Below, one piece after another: positions 7,447 through 15,798 of a stretch of DNA of 20,056 bases. The stretch covers positions 1-20,056 of the forward strand of contig CAZBBB010000050.1 of NCBI GenBank assembly GCA_964490005.1. The letters are read 5' to 3'. Each line of letters opens with the position of its first letter. Positions within the stretch are counted from its first letter, which is position 1. The translations under genes and the position numbers were made by a program. The notes beneath the pieces are model-generated. The model did not search any database. It was given only the letters and a program-made list of their open reading frames with translations, and was not told where the DNA came from. Origin of the DNA: CAZBBB01 sp964490005. GTDB taxonomy: Bacteria > Planctomycetota > B15-G4.

Positions 7447-8205
7447 ATGTCGTCCGCCCCTTCGTCGGGCCTCTCGATCTTCTTCCCCGCCTACAACGAC
7501 TGGGGGACGATGGGTTCGCTCGTGCTGCTCGCGGCGCGCGTGGCGCGCGAGCTGACCGACGACTTCGAGATCATCGTCGTCAACGACGCCAGCCCCGACC
7601 ACGTCGGCGAGATCCTGGCCGAGCTGCAGGCGCACGTGCCGCAGTTGCGCGTCGTGACGCACCCGGCCAACCGCGGCTACGGCGGCGCGCTGCGCTCGGG
7701 CTTCGCCGCCGCCCGCAAGGAGTGGGTCTTCTACACCGACGGCGACGCGCAGTACGACGTGCGCGAGCTGGCGCTGCTCTGGCGGGCGCGGGCGGGCGCC
7801 GACCTCGTCAACGGGTTCAAGATCGAGCGCCACGACCCGCTGCACCGCATCGTCATCGGCAAGGTCTACCACTGGTGCGTGAAGCTGGCCTTCGGCCTGG
7901 CGATCCGCGACGTCGACTGCGACTTCCGGCTCATGCGCCGCGAGGTCTTCGAGCGCATCGAGCTCACGCGCGACACGGGCCTGATCTGCGTCGAGCTGGT
8001 CACGAAGGTCGAGAAGAACGGCTACCGCGTCGCGCAGGTGCCGGTGCACCACAGCCACCGCGCGCACGGCCGCAGCCAGTTCTTCAACCTGCCGCGGCTC
8101 TGGCAGGTGGCGACCGGCATGGGCCGGCTGTGGTGGGAGCTGCGCGTGCAGGGCCGCGTGACGCGCGCCGGAGCGCCGGCGCGCCGCGCCGCGGGCGCCG
8201 CGTGA
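7447..8205 (+). CDS. GT2 family glycosyltransferase, DPM1/ArnC-like
   Basis: The 252-residue GT-A enzyme opens with the family strand LSIFFPAYND, then IIVVNDASPD, and HPANRGYGGALRSGF at about residues 72-86. The nucleotide-sugar DxD is Asp98-Gly-Asp100 (YTDGDAQYD), and a RDVDCDFRLMRR segment (154-165) supplies the acceptor and base region. This is the dolichyl- or undecaprenyl-phosphate sugar transferase pattern (polyprenyl-phosphate mannosyl-, glucosyl- or aminoarabinosyl-transferase). It lacks the C-terminal transmembrane pair of ArnC/GtrB, so it would be a peripheral membrane enzyme, as in short DPM1. A pyrimidine-rich, Shine-Dalgarno-free leader precedes the ATG. It overlaps the next gene's GTG by four bases (GTGA), tying it to sugar-nucleotide synthesis. 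The likely role is loading a sugar on a polyprenyl phosphate. The exact sugar is unknown. Confidence 0.88.
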   Translation: MSSAPSSGLSIFFPAYNDWGTMGSLVLLAARVARELTDDFEIIVVNDASPDHVGEILAELQAHVPQLRVVTHPANRGYGGALRSGFAAARKEWVFYTDGDAQYDVRELALLWRARAGADLVNGFKIERHDPLHRIVIGKVYHWCVKLAFGLAIRDVDCDFRLMRREVFERIELTRDTGLICVELVTKVEKNGYRVAQVPVHHSHRAHGRSQFFNLPRLWQVATGMGRLWWELRVQGRVTRAGAPARRAAGAA

Positions 8206-9224
8206 GCGAGCCGCGGCTGCCGGTTCCCGACGAGATCGGCGAGGCCTTCGCCGGCAAGCGCGTGCTCGTCACGGGCGGCCTGGGTTTCATCGGCAGCAAC
8301 GTGGCGCGCGCCCTGGTGCCGCTCGGCGCGCAGGTCACGCTCATGGACTCGATGATCGACGGCTACGGCGGCAACGCCTTCAACGTCGCCGACCTCGAGG
8401 GCAAGGTGCGCGTCAACATCGCCGACGTGCGCGATCGCGCCGCGATGGACCACCTCGTCAAGCGGCAGGACTTCCTGTTCAACCTCGCGGGGCAGGTCAG
8501 CCACATCGATTCGCTGCGCGACCCCTTCACCGACCTCGACATCAACTGCCGCAGCCAGCTCTCGATCCTGGAGAGCTGCCGGCACAACAACCGCGACGTG
8601 AAGATCGTGTTCGCGTCCTCGCGGCAGATCTACGGGCGGCCGCTCACCGACCCGGTCGACGAGACGCATCCGGTGCGGCCGATCGACGTCAACGGCATCA
8701 ACAAGGCCGCCGGCGAGAGCTACCACTTCCTGTACCACGACGTGTACGGCATCCGCTCGGTCTCGCTGCGGCTGACGAACACCTACGGGCGCGGACAGCT
8801 CGTGCGGCACGATCGGCAGGGCTTCATCGGCTGGTTCGTGCGGCGCGCGGTCGAGGGCCAGCCGATCCAGCTCTACGGCGACGGCAGCCAGCGCCGCGAC
8901 CTCAACCACGTCGACGACGTCGTGCAGGCCATGCTGCTGGCCGGCGCGACGACGGGCACGCGCGGCAAGGTCTACAACCTCGCGGGCAACGAGAGCCACT
9001 CGCTGGCCGAGATCGCGTCGCTGCTGGTGCGGCTCGCCGGCCGCGGTTCGGTGACGCACGTGCCCTGGCCGCCCGACAAGGCGCCGATCGACATCGGCAG
9101 CTTCCGCGGCAGCCACGCGCTCATCACGCGCGACCTCGGCTGGCGGCCGACCGTCGAGCTGGCCGACGGCCTGCGGCGCACGGTGCGGCACTACGCCGAG
9201 CACCTCGCGCAGTACCTCGACTGA
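8202..9224 (+). CDS. Extended SDR NAD-dependent sugar-nucleotide epimerase/dehydratase
   Basis: The 340-residue extended SDR has the NAD site TGGLGFIGSN at residues 24-33 and the downstream NLAGQVSH and FASSRQIYG elements. It also has a nucleotide-sugar binding half (SLRLTNTYG, then YGDGSQRRDLNHVDDVV). It resembles UDP-glucose 4-epimerases, 4,6-dehydratases and related decarboxylases. The catalytic YxxxK motif reads NGINK, so the expected Tyr is Asn164 while Lys168 is kept. I recall a NAD-dependent epimerase-like subfamily with this VNGINK variant, so this may not mean inactivity. The start is GTG 8202, overlapping the GT2 stop (GTGA) and followed by AGCGAG. The next gene, a sugar aminotransferase, begins eight bases after the stop. 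The probable job is to provide a keto-sugar nucleotide to that aminotransferase. Confidence 0.86.
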   Translation: MSEPRLPVPDEIGEAFAGKRVLVTGGLGFIGSNVARALVPLGAQVTLMDSMIDGYGGNAFNVADLEGKVRVNIADVRDRAAMDHLVKRQDFLFNLAGQVSHIDSLRDPFTDLDINCRSQLSILESCRHNNRDVKIVFASSRQIYGRPLTDPVDETHPVRPIDVNGINKAAGESYHFLYHDVYGIRSVSLRLTNTYGRGQLVRHDRQGFIGWFVRRAVEGQPIQLYGDGSQRRDLNHVDDVVQAMLLAGATTGTRGKVYNLAGNESHSLAEIASLLVRLAGRGSVTHVPWPPDKAPIDIGSFRGSHALITRDLGWRPTVELADGLRRTVRHYAEHLAQYLD

Positions 9225-9232
9225 GCGCGGAG

Positions 9233-10339
9233 ATGCGGCCCTTCCACGACCTGCACGCCGGCTTCCGCGCCCAGGAGCAGGCGCTGCTCGACGCGGTGCG
9301 GCGCGTGCTCGACGGGGGGCACTACATCCTGGGGCCCGAGGTGGCGGCCTTCGAGGCCGAGTTCGCCGCCTGGGTCGGGGCGCGGCGCGCGGTCGGCGTG
9401 GGCTCGGCGACGGAGGGCCTGCAGGTCGCGCTGCTGGCGCTCGACGTGCGCCCGGGCGACGAGGTCGTCGTGCCGGCGCTCACCGCGGCGCCGACGGTCA
9501 TGGCGGTGCTGGCGGTCGGGGCCGTGCCGGTGCTGGCCGACGTCGACGCCGACACGTACGTGATGGATCCGGCGTCGCTGCGCGCCGCCCTCTCGCCGCG
9601 CACGCGGGTCGTGATCCCCGTGCACCTCTACGGGCAGTGCGCCGACATGGACGCGCTCGCGGAGGTGCTCGAGGGGCGCGGCGTGGCCGTGCTCGAGGAC
9701 TGCGCCCAGGCGCACGGCGCCACCGACCACGGCCGGCGCGCCGGAACGCTCGGCGCGCTGGCGGTCTTCAGCTTCTATCCGACCAAGAACCTCGGCGCCT
9801 TCGGCGACGCCGGCGCGATCACGGCCGGCGACGCCGCGCTGGCCGAGCGCTGCCTGCGCCTGCGGAACTACGGCGCGGTCGAGGACTACGACTTCGCCGA
9901 GCCGGGCCTCAACGCGCGGCTCGACGAGCTGCAGGCGGCCCTGCTGCGCGTGCGGCTGCGCGCGGTCGACGCGAACAACGCCGCGCGCGCGCGCCACGCC
10001 GAGCGCTACCTGCGCGCGCTGCGGCGCGCGCCGCTGACGCTGCCCGCCGTGCGGCCCGGCGCCGGCCACGTCTGGCACCAGTTCGTGGTGCGCTGCGGCA
10101 GCGGCGCCGAGCGCGCCGCGCTGGCGGCGCACCTGGCGGCGGCCGGACTGCGCACGCTGGTCCACTACGCGCGCCCGCTGCACCGCATGGCGGCGCTGCA
10201 GGGCCGCGCCCGCTGGGTCGAGGCGCCCGTGCGTGCCGAGCGCGCCGCGGAGCGGATCCTCTCGCTGCCGATCTACCCCGAGATGAGCGCCCAGCACCAG
10301 GACGAAGTCATCGCCGCGGTCGACGCCTGGCGGCCCTGA
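9233..10339 (+). CDS. DegT/DnrJ/EryC1/StrS (ArnB-like) sugar aminotransferase
   Basis: The 368-residue fold-type I PLP enzyme carries the family hallmarks. The PLP Schiff-base Lys is Lys185 in FYPTKNLGAFGDAG. The Asp contacting the pyridine nitrogen is Asp156 in LEDCAQAHGA, and IPVHLYGQCADMD (128-140), RLRNYG and the C-terminal LPIYPEMS are also present. The phosphate-binding segment reads GSATEGL where GSGTxAL is usual. Such enzymes transfer an amino group from glutamate to a 3- or 4-keto nucleotide sugar. The preceding SDR could supply that keto-sugar. The eight-base gap to the upstream stop (GCGCGGAG) implies translation by re-initiation in one operon. The position aminated and the sugar cannot be told from sequence. 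Confidence 0.92.
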   Translation: MRPFHDLHAGFRAQEQALLDAVRRVLDGGHYILGPEVAAFEAEFAAWVGARRAVGVGSATEGLQVALLALDVRPGDEVVVPALTAAPTVMAVLAVGAVPVLADVDADTYVMDPASLRAALSPRTRVVIPVHLYGQCADMDALAEVLEGRGVAVLEDCAQAHGATDHGRRAGTLGALAVFSFYPTKNLGAFGDAGAITAGDAALAERCLRLRNYGAVEDYDFAEPGLNARLDELQAALLRVRLRAVDANNAARARHAERYLRALRRAPLTLPAVRPGAGHVWHQFVVRCGSGAERAALAAHLAAAGLRTLVHYARPLHRMAALQGRARWVEAPVRAERAAERILSLPIYPEMSAQHQDEVIAAVDAWRP

Positions 10340-10438
10340 GCGCCGCGCGCCACGCGCGCGACATGTCCGCGCGGCGTCCGCCATGGCAGACTGGGGCCCC
10401 GCCGGCGCGCGCTCGCCGCCCTCTCCGTCCACGCTTCC

Positions 10439-10451
10439 GCAGGAGTCCTGC
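10439..10451 (+). promoter_or_regulatory. Shine-Dalgarno site inside a 13-base palindrome before the SppA gene
   Basis: GCAGGA and TCCTGC flank a single G to give a 13-base perfect inverted repeat ending one base before the ATG at 10453. The ribosome site AGGAG (10441-10445), seven bases from the ATG, lies inside it and fixes the start. In RNA the outer four base pairs could close a five-base loop that partly masks the site. The hairpin is weak, so regulation is only a possibility. Confidence 0.5.
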
Positions 10452-10452
10452 C

Positions 10453-12270
10453 ATGTTCCGAGCCCCGATCCTCGCCCTCGGCGCCGTGCTGCTGCTCGGC
10501 GCGCCCGCCTTCGGCGCGTTCGACGACGAGGCCGCCGCCGCCGCGCCGCGGATGGTCAAGCTCAAGATCCGCGCGGACACCTCGGGCGAGCCGCGGCCGA
10601 TGAATCCGCTGGGCCCCACGCCGCGCAACTTCCGCGGCGAGCTGCTGCGCCTGCGCCAGCTCGCGGCCGACCCGGCCGTCGCCGCCGTGCAGCTCGATCT
10701 CGACGGCATCCCCAACTGGGCCGACAGCCTCGAGCTGCTCGACGAGCTGCGCGCGGTCAAGGCCGCCGGCAAGAAGATCGTCTGCTACGCCGAGACGCTC
10801 ACGCAGCGCGACCTGCTGTTCGCCTCGCTGGCCGAGCTGCTCGTCGTGCCGCCCAGCGGCATGATCGCGCTCGAGGGGCTGCAGGCCGAGCTGTACTACC
10901 TGGCCGACCTGCTCGCCAAGATCGACGTGAAGGTCGAGGTGCTGCACGTCGGCGAGTTCAAGACGGCCTACGAGGACCTGGCCCTGCCCGCCATGAGCGA
11001 CGCGCAGCGCGAGGTCATCGGGTCGATCCTCGACGAGCTGTGGGGGCAGATGCTCGACACGATCTCGACCCAGCGCGGCCGCCCGCGCGCCGACATCGAG
11101 CGGCTCTTCGACGCGATCTTCGTGCCGCCCGCGCTGGCCGCGCAGTCGGGCCTGATCGACGCCGTGGCCTACGAGGACGAGTTCGAGGCGCGCGTCGCGG
11201 CCCTGCTCGGCGCCGAGCCCGAAGTGGTGAAGAACTACGGTGACGAGGACGCCGAGGACCTCGAGAAGATGCTGGCCAGCCCCTTCGCGGCCTTCTCGCT
11301 GCTGCCCAAGCTGCTCAATCCGCCCAAGCGCGAGGCGCCGCAGGTCCCGCACGTCGCGATCGTGTACGCGACCGGCCCGATCGACAGCGGCAAGAGCAAG
11401 GCCGGCTTCGACGGCAAGATCGCGTCGATGGGCAGCGAGACGATCGTCGCCGCGCTCGACGAGGCGCGCGAGGACGACAACGCCAAGGCCGTCGTGCTGC
11501 GCGTCAACAGTCCGGGCGGCTCGGCGCTCGCGAGCGACATGATCTGGCGCGCCGTGCAGCGAGTGAAGGCGGTCAAGCCGGTCGTCGTCTCGATGGGGGC
11601 CGTCGCCGGCTCGGGCGGCTACTGGATCTCGATGGGGGCGACGGCCATCGTCGCGCAGCCGAGCACGCTCACCGGCTCGATCGGCGTCGTCTCGATGCTG
11701 CCCGACCTGAGCACGGCGCTGCACGATCTCGGCATCAACGTCGAGGTCGTCGCGCGCGGGCCGCACGGCGACAGCCTCTCGCTGATGAAGCACGGTCCGA
11801 CCGACACGCTGCGCCGGGTGCTCAACGGCTTCATGAACTCGGTCTACCGCGAGTTCCTCGACAAGGTCGCGAGCGGCCGCAAGCTCGCGCTGGCCGACGT
11901 CGAAGGGCTCGCGCGCGGCCGGGTCTGGACCGGCCGCCAGGCCGAGGCCAACGGGCTGGTCGACGAACTCGGCGGGCTGCAGGACGCCATCGATCTGGCC
12001 GCCGTGCTCGGCGGCGTGGAGTCCGGCGCGCCCGTGGCCGAGTACCCCGAGCCGCCCAACCTGATGGAGGCGCTCGAGGAGGCCTTCGAGGGCCTGGCGA
12101 CGACGGGCGCGCGCGGCGCGTTCCCGAGCGACGCGCTGGCAGGCCTGGTCGGCCGCCTCCCGGCGCTCGCCGGTCTGCTGCCGCTCGTCGATTCCGCGCT
12201 CCGTGACGTCTCCGCCCTGCATCCCGGTCGCGTCCAGGCCGTGATGCCCTTCGCGGTCGAGGTGCGCTGA
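10453..12270 (+). CDS. sppA: SppA-type signal peptide peptidase, S49 family, exported
   Basis: This 605-residue protein has the two-domain layout of the 67-kDa E. coli SppA. A signal peptide (about residues 1-21, ending APAFG-A) precedes the N-terminal S49-like domain. That domain contributes the general-base Lys170 in HVGEFKTAYED. The C-terminal domain has RVNSPGGS (350-357) and nucleophile Ser387 in AVAGSGGYW, followed by QPSTLTGSIGVV. The Ser/Lys dyad therefore looks intact. The family digests cleaved signal peptides and other membrane-embedded peptides. The N-terminus looks like a cleavable signal peptide, though an uncleaved anchor is also possible. An extra tail of about 60 residues follows the catalytic domain. 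A good ribosome site (AGGAG) is present, and a 113-base spacer separates it from the aminotransferase. Its stop overlaps the CTG start of the GT-C gene (CTGA), suggesting co-expression with envelope glycosylation. Confidence 0.93.
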   Translation: MFRAPILALGAVLLLGAPAFGAFDDEAAAAAPRMVKLKIRADTSGEPRPMNPLGPTPRNFRGELLRLRQLAADPAVAAVQLDLDGIPNWADSLELLDELRAVKAAGKKIVCYAETLTQRDLLFASLAELLVVPPSGMIALEGLQAELYYLADLLAKIDVKVEVLHVGEFKTAYEDLALPAMSDAQREVIGSILDELWGQMLDTISTQRGRPRADIERLFDAIFVPPALAAQSGLIDAVAYEDEFEARVAALLGAEPEVVKNYGDEDAEDLEKMLASPFAAFSLLPKLLNPPKREAPQVPHVAIVYATGPIDSGKSKAGFDGKIASMGSETIVAALDEAREDDNAKAVVLRVNSPGGSALASDMIWRAVQRVKAVKPVVVSMGAVAGSGGYWISMGATAIVAQPSTLTGSIGVVSMLPDLSTALHDLGINVEVVARGPHGDSLSLMKHGPTDTLRRVLNGFMNSVYREFLDKVASGRKLALADVEGLARGRVWTGRQAEANGLVDELGGLQDAIDLAAVLGGVESGAPVAEYPEPPNLMEALEEAFEGLATTGARGAFPSDALAGLVGRLPALAGLLPLVDSALRDVSALHPGRVQAVMPFAVEVR

Positions 12271-13805
12271 GCGAGACGCGGTCCGCGCCGGAGCCGGTCG
12301 CGCGCCTCGAGCGGCTGCTGCTCGCGGCGCTGCTGCTGCTGGCGGTCTGGCCGCGGCTGGCCGACCTGACGGCGCCCTGGGCCGACCGGGGCTGGCAGCA
12401 GATCGGCAGCGTGCTGGCCGCCGAGGGGCGCAACTACGTCGAGCAGGGCTGGTGGGCGCTGCGCTTCGCTCCGGCGCTCGACGTGACGCCGCCGGCCGAC
12501 GGGCAGTGGGACTTCTACATGCACCACCCGGCGGGCCTGCCGCTGCTGGTGTCGGCGAGCTTCGCGGTGTTCGGCGTGAGCGAGTGGGCCGCGCGCCTGC
12601 TCGCGATCGCGGCCTCGCTGCTGGCGATCCCGGTGCTGTGGGCCTTCACGCGCCGGCTGCACGGCGCGCGCGCGGCGCTCGTCGCGGCCGCGCTCGCCGC
12701 CGTGCTGCCGGTCACGGCGTACTACGGTTCGCTGGTTGACGACGTCGGGCCGGTGCTGACGCTGTTCCTGACGGCGGCCTTCGCGCTCTACGCGCGGCTG
12801 CTCGACCGGCCCTCGGGCCCGACCTTCGGCGCGCTGCTCGCGGCGCTCGCGGCCGCCGGCGCGATCAACTGGCAGGGCGTGGAGGTCGCCGGCGTGCTCG
12901 GCCTGCACGCCTGGTGGACGGGGAGCCGGCGCCGGGCCGCCGCGCTGTTCGGCGTGGCGCTGGCGCTGCCGGCGCTGCACCTGGCGCACGTCGCCTGGGC
13001 CATGGGTTCGGTCGCGGCCGACGGCTCGACCGGCAACCTCCTGCACGCCTTCCTGTTCCGCTCGCTCGGCGGGGCCGAGAAGCTCGGCGGCCTGCAGGCC
13101 ACGCTCGGCCTGCTGGGGCTGCGGCTGCTGCGGCTGTACACGGTGCCCGTCCTGCTGCTCGCGCTGTACGCGCTGCTGCGCCGCCGGCTCGGCCGGCGGC
13201 CGGGGCTGACGCTGCTCGCGATCGGCTTCGCGGTGGTCGACATCGCGGTGTTCCTCGAGGGCGCGACGCGCCACGACTACTGGCTCACGACGCTCGTGCC
13301 GGGCCTGCTGCCGGTCGCGGCGGCCGGACTGGGCGACCTCGGCGGGCTCGTCGCGCGCGGCCGGCCGGCGCGCGCCACGGCGCTGCTGCTGTTCGGCACG
13401 CTCGCCGTCGGCGGCTGGGGCGCCCTGCGCACGCAGCAGCTGTGGGCGCTCGCGGGCGGCGAGCGCTCGCGCGACGTCGGCGAGTTCGTCCGGGCGCGCT
13501 TCCGCCCCGGCGACCTGGTGTTCACCTGCGAGGAGGCCACGCCCGCGATCCGCTACTACGCGCGGCGCGAACTGCGCGGCGGGATCGACGACCGCACGCT
13601 GCGGCTGCTCGCCCGCGACCCGACGCTGCGCCGCGGCGTCTACTTCATGCTGCTGCAGCGCCCGGTGCACGAGCACGAGCACGCCGAGCTGCAGGCGCTG
13701 CTCTCCGAGCACTACCACGACCGGCCCGGACGCCTCCCGGACGGCAGCGTGGTGCACGTCTACAACCTCGGGCGGCCGCGCGCCGAGGCGCTCGCGCCGC
13801 GCTGA
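12267..13805 (+). CDS. GT-C membrane glycosyltransferase, ArnT/GT39-like, apparent CTG start
   Basis: The product is a polytopic membrane protein of about 512 residues. The first membrane helix is at about residues 17-29. It is followed by a periplasmic loop with acidic residues (PWADRGW and AEGRNYVEQGW) and then HHPAGLPLL before the second helix, the pattern of ArnT/PMT-type enzymes using polyprenyl-phosphate sugars. Roughly eight further hydrophobic segments follow, then a soluble C-terminal domain of about 130 residues. The frame has no ATG, GTG or TTG between an in-frame stop at 12204-12206 and the GTG at 12411. Starting at that GTG would delete helix 1 and the first loop. CTG 12267 overlaps the SppA stop as CTGA, exactly like the GTGA, AGCGAG start at 8202, and is chosen here. 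Function by family: moving a lipid-linked sugar onto a lipid, protein or glycan outside the cytoplasmic membrane. Confidence 0.8.
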   Translation: MSETRSAPEPVARLERLLLAALLLLAVWPRLADLTAPWADRGWQQIGSVLAAEGRNYVEQGWWALRFAPALDVTPPADGQWDFYMHHPAGLPLLVSASFAVFGVSEWAARLLAIAASLLAIPVLWAFTRRLHGARAALVAAALAAVLPVTAYYGSLVDDVGPVLTLFLTAAFALYARLLDRPSGPTFGALLAALAAAGAINWQGVEVAGVLGLHAWWTGSRRRAAALFGVALALPALHLAHVAWAMGSVAADGSTGNLLHAFLFRSLGGAEKLGGLQATLGLLGLRLLRLYTVPVLLLALYALLRRRLGRRPGLTLLAIGFAVVDIAVFLEGATRHDYWLTTLVPGLLPVAAAGLGDLGGLVARGRPARATALLLFGTLAVGGWGALRTQQLWALAGGERSRDVGEFVRARFRPGDLVFTCEEATPAIRYYARRELRGGIDDRTLRLLARDPTLRRGVYFMLLQRPVHEHEHAELQALLSEHYHDRPGRLPDGSVVHVYNLGRPRAEALAPR

Positions 13806-13828
13806 GCGACGCGGGGGCGCGCGCCGCG

Positions 13829-15090
<1,262 letters not shown>

Positions 15091-15094
<4 letters not shown>

Positions 15095-15794
15095 GGGGCG
15101 CTCCCCGCGCCGGCCGGGACGGCGCGCCGCGCGGCCCCCTCGTCCGACACGATCCGGCCGTCCCGGAGCGAGACGCGGCGCGGCGCGGCGGCGGCGATGG
15201 CCGGGTCGTGCGTGATGAGCAGCACGGTGCGGCCCGAGCGGTGCAGCTCGCCGATCATGCCCATGATCTCGGCGCTCGTGACCGAGTCGAGGTTGCCGGT
15301 CGGCTCGTCGGCCAGCAGCACGNNNNNNNNNNCGCCGCGCGCTGGCGCTCGCCGCCCGAGAGCATCGCGGGCAGGTGGTCGCCGCGCGCGCCCAGGCCGA
15401 CCTTCTCGATGAGCGCGCGCGCCCGGGCGGCGCGCTCGGCGCGCGGCACGCGCCCGTAGAACAGCGGCAGCTCGACGTTCTCCTGCACGCTCAGGTGCGT
15501 CACGAGGTGGAAGGACTGGAACACGAAGCCGATGCGCGTGTTGCGCACGCGCGAAAGGCGCAGGTCGTCGAAGCCGGCGACGTCCTCGCCCTCGATCAGG
15601 TAGCGGCCGCGCGTCGGCACGTCGAGGCAGCCGAGGATGTTGAGCAGGGTCGACTTGCCCGAGCCCGAGGGGCCGATGATGGCGACGTACTCGCCCTCCT
15701 CGACGGTGAGGTTCACGTCGAGCAGCACGCGCAGCGGCCGCTCGGGCGTGCCGTAGTCCTTCTCGACGCCCTGCAGGCTCAGGATGGGGCGCAC
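15091..15794 (-). CDS. MacB/LolD-type ABC transporter ATPase, interrupted by an N gap
   Basis: In two pieces separated by the Ns at 15323-15332, this is one ATPase. The left piece (154 residues from GTG 15794) has Walker A GPSGSGKS (41-48), the Q-loop Gln93 in FVFQSFHL and signature LSGGERQR (145-152). The right piece has Walker B LLADEPTGNLD and H-loop LLITHD, and ends with a short Ala/Arg-rich tail. The ten Ns put the pieces in different frames. The conserved link between signature and Walker B implies 29 missing bases, which restores the frame and gives about 240 residues. So the break looks like an assembly artefact and not a mutation. The gene starts four bases after the adaptor stop and overlaps the permease start. 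It powers the MacAB-TolC-like exporter. Confidence 0.88.
15323..15332. other. Assembly gap (ten Ns)
   Basis: Ten Ns interrupt the ATPase gene between its signature motif and Walker B. Ten is a common placeholder length. The protein family predicts 29 bases here. Confidence 0.97.
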
Positions 15795-15798
15795 GGGC

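Noticed and set aside
6617..13805. Naming the glycosylation genes arnC, arnB and arnT
   Set aside because: Family membership is clear, but the ArnA formyltransferase domain and ArnD are absent and the sugar is unknown, so specific symbols would overstate the evidence.
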